Shown: positions 1-3,929 of the stretch, in pieces
Position numbering within the stretch: position 1 is the stretch's first letter
Layout of the letters: the number at the start of each line of letters is the position of its first letter
Virus record (IMG/VR): IMGVR_UViG_3300013137_000081
Coordinates: 1 to 27,972 of that record
DNA length: 27,972 bases
DNA from: a virus
Strand: one strand, 5' to 3'
Made by a program: the position numbers and the translations under genes
Notes under the pieces: generated by a model
Told to the model about the DNA's origin: nothing
The model's database searches: none
The model's input: only the letters and a program-made list of their open reading frames with translations

Positions 1-476
1 TCTGGATTGTTGCCAACGGCAGTAGCGAACGACGACAACAAAAGTCCGGAAGCGCATCTGGCAATGAAAGCACGTATGAAGGGCGGACCAAGGAAAACGA
101 TCACGTCACTGCAGGTGAAGATAAAATCGCTACTCCCGACTGCGCGTACAAACATGATGACCGGACCGGGACAGAGAGGCGAGGTCGGAATGAATCTACA
201 GACGAGGATAGCGGTTCTCCCGACACCGGACGCGAACGACGGAGCAAGAGGACCAACGAAGGTGTACGATCCAAAGGCGAAAAGCCAGAGCGGGAGGACA
301 GTGGTGTCGGCGGTTGGGAGCGGGACTGGTTTGCGGTTGCATCCGAACTTTGTCGAGTGGATGATGGGATACCCGCAAGGATGGACCGAAATCCCCGACT
401 CAAAGCTCTTGGAAATGCGATCGTCCCGCAGGTTGCAGAAGAAATTATGAGAGCAATAAAAAACACCACGATATGA
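1..476 (+). CDS. DNA (cytosine-5) methyltransferase, C-terminal part, frameshifted
   Basis: This is the C-terminal part of a C5 cytosine DNA methyltransferase; the N-terminal catalytic part lies before the window. Frame 1 reads from base 1 with the LPTP/LPTA...AND repeats common in the variable region of phage and bacterial C5 enzymes, then HPNFVEWMMGYPQGWTEI (about 351-393). The conserved final motif, RLKALGNAIVPQ, follows in frame 3 (396-431), and that frame ends at a TGA at 474-476, which overlaps the next start as ATGA. Frame 1 instead runs on to a stop at 448-450. The switch is at the CCCC run 393-396; one extra C would join the frames. Family identity is clear. Whether the frameshift is a real mutation, a programmed shift or a sequence error cannot be told. 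The enzyme probably protects phage DNA from restriction. Confidence 0.8.
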   Translation, partial: WIVANGSSERRQQKSGSASGNESTYEGRTKENDHVTAGEDKIATPDCAYKHDDRTGTERRGRNESTDEDSGSPDTGRERRSKRTNEGVRSKGEKPEREDSGVGGWERDWFAVASELCRVDDGIPARMDRNPRLKALGNAIVPQVAEEIMRAIKNTTI

Positions 477-1243
477 AACGCGAAACAGTAAAACTCGGCG
501 ACCTCTGGCAACTCGGCGACCACCGATTGCTCTGCGGCGACTCAAGCGATGAGGGGGGGGTACAGCGACTCATGGGCGGCGACAAGGTGCGCGTGGTGCT
601 CACCGATCCCCCTTATGGCGTGGCATACGTGGAGAACAAGGCGCACTTCAAAACGCGCGGAGGCGACACGCAGATCAGCGTACCGAAAGCGATAGCGAAC
701 GATGGACTCCAAAGCGAGGAGCAGTACGCCGCATTCACCCGGGGCTGGCTCGGCGCAATACGGGGATACCTCGAGAGCTACAACGCCGCATACATATTCA
801 ACAGCGACCTCATGATGTGCGCCCTCCGGAAAGGAATGGCGGATGCCGGCTGGTACTACTCACAGACGCTCATCTGGGTGAAGCAGAGCGGCGTGGTCGG
901 CAGAAAGGACTACATGCCACAGCACGAACTCTGCGTCTACGGCTGGATGGGCAGGCACAAGATGGAACGACCGAAAGGGAAATCGGTCATCTTCCATCCG
1001 CGACCGAGCGCGAGCAAACTGCACCCGACGCAGAAACCCGTGGGTCTGGTCCGGAAACTCATGCTCGACAGCACGAAGCCCGGCGACATCGTCTACGAAC
1101 CATTCTGCGGAGGAGGGAGCACGCTCATCGCGGCAGAGCAGACGCGCAGGCGATGCCGGGCGATAGAACTGGACGAAGATTATTGCGCCACGATCATCGC
1201 GCGATGGGAGAAATTAACAGGCAATAAAGCAAAGAAGATATGA
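473..1243 (+). CDS. DNA N6-adenine or N4-cytosine methyltransferase (beta class)
   Basis: A 256-residue SAM-dependent DNA methyltransferase acting on an exocyclic amino group. The catalytic TDPPYG motif is at residues 44-49 and the SAM-binding EPFCGGGST motif is near residues 209-217. Catalytic-before-SAM order defines the beta class. HPTQKP near residue 184 and the N-terminal GDLWQLGDHRLLCGDSSD are typical of phage and ParB-associated methylases, but no ParB domain is present, so the protein is short and free-standing. Target base and recognition site cannot be read. It starts by an ATGA overlap with the frame-3 end of the upstream C5 methylase, so the two form a modification cassette. No Shine-Dalgarno is visible. 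A run of eight G (553-560) encodes Gly-Gly and is a possible slippage site. Confidence 0.9.
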   Translation: MKRETVKLGDLWQLGDHRLLCGDSSDEGGVQRLMGGDKVRVVLTDPPYGVAYVENKAHFKTRGGDTQISVPKAIANDGLQSEEQYAAFTRGWLGAIRGYLESYNAAYIFNSDLMMCALRKGMADAGWYYSQTLIWVKQSGVVGRKDYMPQHELCVYGWMGRHKMERPKGKSVIFHPRPSASKLHPTQKPVGLVRKLMLDSTKPGDIVYEPFCGGGSTLIAAEQTRRRCRAIELDEDYCATIIARWEKLTGNKAKKI

Positions 1244-1398
1244 AAAAATATCCGACAGACAGTGAGTACCACCGTCGATGGTGCAACAATTGCCAAGGGA
1301 AATACGAAGGGAAACGAAAATGCCCGGCGTGCGGAGGAACAAACACAGGAATCGATGAGGTGAAAATAATGTTACCCATTAAAAAGAAAATATCATGA
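1240..1398 (+). CDS. small zinc-ribbon protein
   Basis: A 52-residue basic protein with two paired-cysteine knuckles: WCNNC at residues 14-18 and CPAC at 28-31, spaced like a four-cysteine zinc ribbon. A hydrophobic/basic tail follows. The ATG overlaps the stop of the methylase as ATGA, and its own stop overlaps the next gene the same way, which strongly supports a real translationally coupled gene. Zinc ribbons of this size often bind nucleic acid or act as small adaptors, but no function can be assigned. A role as a phage transcription factor is possible but unsupported. No Shine-Dalgarno is present. Confidence 0.7.
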   Translation: MKKYPTDSEYHRRWCNNCQGKYEGKRKCPACGGTNTGIDEVKIMLPIKKKIS

Positions 1399-1616
1399 CA
1401 ACCGTACGAAGCATGGATATCGACAAGAATCACACGAACTATTCAAAGCACCCGGCACTCAAGGGGAAGATCATCGCGCAAGCGAAAGGACCGAACCGTG
1501 CGACGAGACGCGGCGGGAAGTACCGCAATCTACCGAAGCAATTCCACATAGTCGGAAAGCGCCAAGTAGCGATGATGATGGCTGAGCGCGGAGTAACAAA
1601 GGCGAAGAAGATATGA
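1395..1616 (+). CDS. small basic hypothetical protein
   Basis: A 73-residue, strongly basic protein rich in Lys and Arg (for example RATRRGGKYRN in the middle). No signal peptide or membrane segment is visible and I do not recognise the family. Coupled by ATGA overlaps at both ends (1395-1398 upstream, 1613-1616 downstream), it belongs to the same operon as the methylases and the zinc-ribbon gene. The charge suggests nucleic-acid contact, which is inference only. Confidence 0.6.
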   Translation: MTTVRSMDIDKNHTNYSKHPALKGKIIAQAKGPNRATRRGGKYRNLPKQFHIVGKRQVAMMMAERGVTKAKKI

Positions 1617-1897
1617 CGGACGGCGCATACGAGGAAGGATTCAAGGCGGGTGCCGAGGCGGAGCGGAAGAAGATGACAGGAGAACTCGCGGGTGCTGGCT
1701 TCAATGAGATCACGAGCGGAAGGAAGGTGGCGAAGAAACTCCGCCAGCAATACTCCCGTTCAATCAGGGCACTCTCAACAGCACGAGTGGACGGTCTCTA
1801 TAAAACATTCGAGGAGCACATCCGACCGAAGCCGAGATGGATACCGGGACCGGCGTGGAGAGTTATCCAGAGGATTGTGCTCGTGCACTACATTTGA
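1613..1897 (+). CDS. hypothetical protein
   Basis: A 94-residue protein, not recognised. The N-terminal third is acidic and alanine-rich with likely helix (AYEEGFKAGAEAERKKM), the middle is basic (GRKVAKKLRQQYSRSIRAL), and the C-terminus is Pro/Trp-rich then hydrophobic. The start is set by the ATGA overlap at 1613-1616. It is the last gene of the ATGA-coupled run that starts with the methylases. Its last codons hold the DnaA-box-like sequence of the next promoter (TTATCCAGA, 1863-1871). Confidence 0.6.
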   Translation: MTDGAYEEGFKAGAEAERKKMTGELAGAGFNEITSGRKVAKKLRQQYSRSIRALSTARVDGLYKTFEEHIRPKPRWIPGPAWRVIQRIVLVHYI

Positions 1898-1909
1898 CAA
1901 TGCTAGAAT
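1863..1909 (+). promoter_or_regulatory. promoter with upstream DnaA-box-like element
   Basis: TTATCCAGA at 1863-1871 lies 32 bp before TAGAAT (1904-1909), which is preceded by TG at 1901-1902 (extended -10). TTGACA at 1894-1899 is only 4 bp from the -10 box and so cannot be a normal -35. The arrangement matches five other sites in the window. It would drive the gene at 1943 from about 1916. Confidence 0.5.
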
Positions 1910-1942
1910 GAAGGGGAACGATTTATACATAACACCACTACC

Positions 1943-2122
1943 ATGGGAGCATTCTCACAACTCGCCGGTGCAGTCGCAAAGCAATACGAGCGCGCCGGCA
2001 TGAGCAAGAAGCGCGCCGAGCAGATCGGAGGCGGAGTCGCATACAAGCAGGGCGTGAAGAAGATGGGTAAGTCGGCACTGCTCGCAAAGGCACGCGCCGC
2101 ACGAATGCGGAACGCGGCATAG
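1943..2122 (+). CDS. small basic alanine-rich hypothetical protein
   Basis: A 59-residue protein, very rich in Ala, Lys and Arg, predicted to be mostly helical, with a Gly-rich turn (QIGGGVAYKQG) in the middle. Not recognised. It is preceded by its own promoter-like sequence (-10 at 1904-1909) and a purine-poor leader, ATAACACCACTACC, with no Shine-Dalgarno. It is separated from the RNA island by two hairpins. Basic charge suggests a nucleic-acid or structural binding role, which is inference. The clear promoter and open frame support it as a gene. Confidence 0.6.
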   Translation: MGAFSQLAGAVAKQYERAGMSKKRAEQIGGGVAYKQGVKKMGKSALLAKARAARMRNAA

Positions 2123-2142
2123 TACGAATCACTCCTCGACTC

Positions 2143-2206
2143 ATGCTCCGAGGGCGCATACTCGAAGCAGTAGCCGGGGAGCGACTCGACCCCGTTCTCC
2201 GGACCA
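2143..2206 (+). other. two hairpins before the tmRNA, the second ending in ACCA
   Basis: The stretch 2123-2267 has no convincing gene. It holds two hairpins. The first pairs TGCT and CGAG with CTCG and AGCA across 2143-2168. The second pairs CCGGGGAGCG (2174-2183) with CGTTCTCCGG (2193-2202), ten pairs including two G-T, and is followed directly by ACCA (2203-2206). A T6 run follows 11 nt later (2219-2224), so a weak terminator for the 1943 gene is possible. Confidence 0.45.
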
Positions 2207-2221
2207 CAGCATAAGCAGTTT

Positions 2222-2251
2222 TTTACAAAGGAGGGGAGGCATGAGATACAT
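2222..2251 (+). promoter_or_regulatory. probable tmRNA promoter
   Basis: TTTACA (2222-2227), a 17-bp spacer, then GATACA (2245-2250) preceded by TGA (extended -10, 2242-2244). Initiation would fall near 2257, about 11 nt before the proposed mature tmRNA 5' end, which suits RNase P processing. It lacks the DnaA-box-like element of the late promoters. Confidence 0.45.
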
Positions 2252-2267
2252 GCAATTCCCTCTGCGC

Positions 2268-2694
2268 GGGCTCGACAGGCATAGACGCACGCACATTGAC
2301 ATCGCAAGCATGCAGACCTCGCCGGACACGTCTCGAAAACTGCCGGCAACCGGATACACGGCAAAACCGCAATCCAATCCCCGTACTTCGGTACGGTGAG
2401 TGCGCTCCGCGAGCTACAGCTCGTCTGACGCCTCCGTCCTCTCGCTCGGATCACCGGAGCGAACAGGGCGACATGAACAGGTGAATGCAAGGAGGCAGGT
2501 CGTCGCCCCTCCCCGTAAGACAGACGTGGTGGAGGTGTCATACACCCAACTCGGTACGCTGATTCCAACACTGTGGGCTTCGCATCGCGCAAGCGGTGCC
2601 CGGCGAAACTTCCTAGCAGTAAAATCAGACAAGCATGTAGACAGCGATGGCAAGAACGGAGCGGACGCGGGTTCAATTCCCGCAGAGTCCACCA
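2268..2694 (+). ncRNA. ssrA: phage-encoded transfer-messenger RNA (tmRNA)
   Basis: tmRNA rescues stalled ribosomes with alanyl-tRNA mimicry and a short degradation tag. The 3' tRNA-like domain is unmistakable: T-arm GCGGG-TTCAATT-CCCGC (2667-2683), acceptor strand AGAGTCC (2684-2690), ACCA (2691-2694), and upstream AAGCATGTAG (2631-2640), a tmRNA hallmark. Helix H2 pairs CATCGC (2300-2305) with GCGATG (2644-2649) and GCATGC (2308-2313) with GCATGT (2633-2638). Pseudoknot PK1 uses AGAC/GTCT and GCCGG (2321-2325)/CCGGC (2343-2347). The last pseudoknot uses GGGC (2575-2578)/GCCC (2598-2601) and TTCGC (2579-2583)/GCGAA (2603-2607). The 5' end at 2268 is chosen because GGGCTC pairs with GAGTCC and gives the G3-U70 pair needed by alanyl-tRNA synthetase. 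The usual GGnTTCGAC box appears only as GGGCTCGAC, overlapping that acceptor, so the 5' end is uncertain. The tag frame is ambiguous. Confidence 0.85.
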
Positions 2695-2816
2695 TGACAC
2701 GAGACACAGAAAAACCCGGAGAATCACTCCGGATACGGCTCAAGGAGGAACGAAGCCGAGAGCCAGTCACACCAGAGCAATCACTCGCAATTTGCACAAC
2801 AGAACACGAACTATGA
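2694..2816 (+). CDS. 40-residue hypothetical protein starting on the tmRNA terminal base
   Basis: A 40-residue charged protein, rich in Glu and Arg, not recognised. Its ATG begins at 2694, the terminal A of the tmRNA CCA, so tmRNA 3' maturation would cut the message just before or within the start codon. Its stop overlaps the HAD gene start as ATGA (2813-2816), which supports translation. No Shine-Dalgarno is available because the tRNA-like domain lies immediately upstream. It could instead be a chance open frame linking the tmRNA to the HAD gene. Confidence 0.5.
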   Translation: MTRDTEKPGESLRIRLKEERSREPVTPEQSLAICTTEHEL

Positions 2817-3166
2817 AAGAAATCATCATCGCATTTGATATAGACGGGACCATCCTAAACAACGAAGGCATTCCGCCGGAGACACCGGTACACCTGCGCC
2901 CGGCATCGCCGGTGAACTTGGAAATCGTCATGCTCCTGCAGATTCTCTCGAAGGGAATGAAGAACACGAAGGTCATCGTGTGGAGCGGAGGAGGAAAAGA
3001 ATACGCGGAGCAGATCGTTCGTCGGTACGGACTCGAGCGGTATGTGCACCGATGCTACGGCAAGCACGAATACGAAGCGGAGATAGAGGGAACGGTCGAC
3101 ATCGCCTTCGATGACGTGCACGCATGCACACTAGGGGATAAGAACTTGATTGTCCGCATGAAGTGA
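2813..3166 (+). CDS. HAD-superfamily phosphatase
   Basis: A 117-residue protein with the main HAD motifs: AFDIDGTI near residues 8-15 (nucleophile Asp and acid/base Asp), VWSGG near residues 55-59 (motif II Ser), and VDIAFDD near residues 96-102 (motif IV acidic pair). It is a minimal HAD with little cap, so small phosphorylated molecules or nucleic-acid 3' ends are possible substrates; the exact one cannot be read. The start is set by the ATGA overlap with the 40-codon gene; a longer open frame upstream runs through the tmRNA and is rejected. It lies between the tmRNA and the 16S-complementary RNA, so a link to RNA metabolism is tempting but unproven. Its stop codon TGA forms the extended part of the next promoter. 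Confidence 0.85.
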   Translation: MKEIIIAFDIDGTILNNEGIPPETPVHLRPASPVNLEIVMLLQILSKGMKNTKVIVWSGGGKEYAEQIVRRYGLERYVHRCYGKHEYEAEIEGTVDIAFDDVHACTLGDKNLIVRMK

Positions 3167-3172
3167 TACACT
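3146..3172 (+). promoter_or_regulatory. promoter of the small RNA
   Basis: TTGATT (3146-3151) and TACACT (3167-3172) are 15 bp apart, and the -10 box is preceded by TGA (extended -10, shared with the HAD stop codon). Six nt later, at 3179, the sequence GGAGGCGC begins, which is exactly the 5' arm of the stem that closes the RNA. The match of predicted start and stem start supports both. Confidence 0.55.
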
Positions 3173-3178
3173 GAAGAC

Positions 3179-3316
3179 GGAGGCGCAAAGCCAACGACGC
3201 CCAGGCCATGAGCCAACGGGCACACACTCAATCGCAGAGCGCCTCCACCAGATTCCAATCATCTCGAAAGGAGGTGATCCATATCTCCCCGGCTATCCAC
3301 TGCCGGGGTTTTCTTT
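3179..3316 (+). ncRNA. structured small RNA with 16-nt complement of the 16S rRNA 3' end
   Basis: No known family recognised. The predicted RNA has three parts. First, a 5' domain closed by a perfect 8-bp stem, GGAGGCGC (3179-3186) with GCGCCTCC (3239-3246), containing an inner hairpin GCCC/GGGC (3199-3202/3218-3221) and GGC/GCC (3204-3206/3212-3214). Second, a linker of about 40 nt with little obvious structure, holding GAAAGGAGGTGATCCA at 3266-3281. This is the exact reverse complement of TGGATCACCTCCTTTC, the nearly universal 3' end of bacterial 16S rRNA. Third, an intrinsic terminator. No ATG, GTG or TTG stands at initiation distance after the element, so it is not the ribosome site of a gene. 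It could bind the anti-Shine-Dalgarno tail and block SD-dependent initiation. It could also be just the HAD 3' UTR. Structure is seen; function is inferred. Confidence 0.6.
3287..3316 (+). terminator. intrinsic terminator
   Basis: Stem CCCCGGC (3287-3293) with GCCGGGG (3302-3308), 8-nt loop TATCCACT, then TTTTCTTT (3309-3316). The T-run is on the plus side only, so it ends the small RNA and any HAD read-through. Its loop doubles as the DnaA-box-like element of the next promoter. Confidence 0.85.
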
Positions 3317-3338
3317 ATCCCTTGACACGGGGTATACT
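3293..3338 (+). promoter_or_regulatory. terminase promoter, predicted leaderless transcript
   Basis: CTATCCACT (3293-3301) lies 31 bp before TATACT (3333-3338). The ATG of the terminase small subunit begins at 3345, exactly where initiation would occur, so the mRNA should have no leader. TTGACA at 3322-3327 is only 5 bp from the -10 box. Confidence 0.6.
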
Positions 3339-3344
3339 TACCTC

Positions 3345-3929
3345 ATGAAAAACGGGACAACTCCGAAAGGAGCCCCGGAACAGCCGACGCAGGAGAATGG
3401 CGCGGCATCCGGAACTCCACGAAAACCAGCGAAGAAGACCGCAAAGCAACGCGCGGAAGAACAACTCAAGCGCTCAGGCGTAGACACTGCTGGCATGACA
3501 TACGCGAAGATGCGTAGCACAATACAGCGCTTAAAAGCGGAAGGGAAACTCATCGATGCTCGAGCAGAGAATAGCGGACCAACCACAGTCGAATCGCTTA
3601 CGGCAAGAGGACTGCAGATTGTGCTTGACCGGCACGCAAACGAAACAGTGAAGGTGCGAATCACTGATGGGAAGGGGAACATCGTAGAGGTAGAGAAGCC
3701 GCGCGTTATACTCGCACTCGAGAAGCTCTTTGAACGCGCCACAAAGGGACAGGGAGAAACGCAGGCACTGGAGAAATGGCTCGACCGGGCAATGGGCAAA
3801 GCGCCGCAAGCAGTAGCACTGAAGCACTCCGGCGAGGTAGGCACGTATACAGCAAAGCGGCCGAGCAAGGCGGACATAGCGGCAAAACGAGCATATGAAC
3901 GAGCACTCTACACAGGAGAAGCAGAATGA
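3345..3929 (+). CDS. putative terminase small subunit
   Basis: A 194-residue protein. The first 40 residues are Pro/Lys-rich and probably disordered, followed by a helical middle (KQRAEEQLKRSGVDTAGMTYAKMRSTIQRLKAEGKL), a short beta segment around VRITDGKGNIVEVEKP, and a helical tail with LEKWLDRAMGKAPQ. No signature motif proves the family. The call rests on position immediately before, and overlapping by 35 nt, the large terminase, plus size and charge. Such proteins recognise the packaging site and regulate the motor. The start is the ATG exactly 6 nt after the -10 box; no Shine-Dalgarno exists. Another DNA-binding head protein is the alternative. Confidence 0.55.
   Translation: MKNGTTPKGAPEQPTQENGAASGTPRKPAKKTAKQRAEEQLKRSGVDTAGMTYAKMRSTIQRLKAEGKLIDARAENSGPTTVESLTARGLQIVLDRHANETVKVRITDGKGNIVEVEKPRVILALEKLFERATKGQGETQALEKWLDRAMGKAPQAVALKHSGEVGTYTAKRPSKADIAAKRAYERALYTGEAE

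Noticed and set aside
2661-2694. tRNA gene
   Set aside because: The T-arm and CCA are tRNA-like, but AAGCATGTAG, helix H2 to a 5' half about 330 nt away and two pseudoknots make it a tmRNA; no anticodon arm is present.
1903-2727. 274-codon minus-strand frame across the RNA island
   Set aside because: Covers the tmRNA and a small gene on the plus strand; Cys/Arg/Ser-rich composition unlike a protein.
3263-3284. Fragment of a 16S rRNA gene on the minus strand
   Set aside because: The match stops after 16 bases; sequence on either side is not 16S-like, so it is not an rRNA relic or an insertion at the rRNA end.
3322-3338. Standard TTGACA/TATACT sigma-70 promoter
   Set aside because: The TTGACA is 5 bp from the -10 here (4 at 1894, 12 at 5537); spacing is inconsistent and too short for a -35.
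3273-3347. GTG-started ORF after the strong SD
   Set aside because: The GTG lies inside the SD itself and the frame runs through the terminator.
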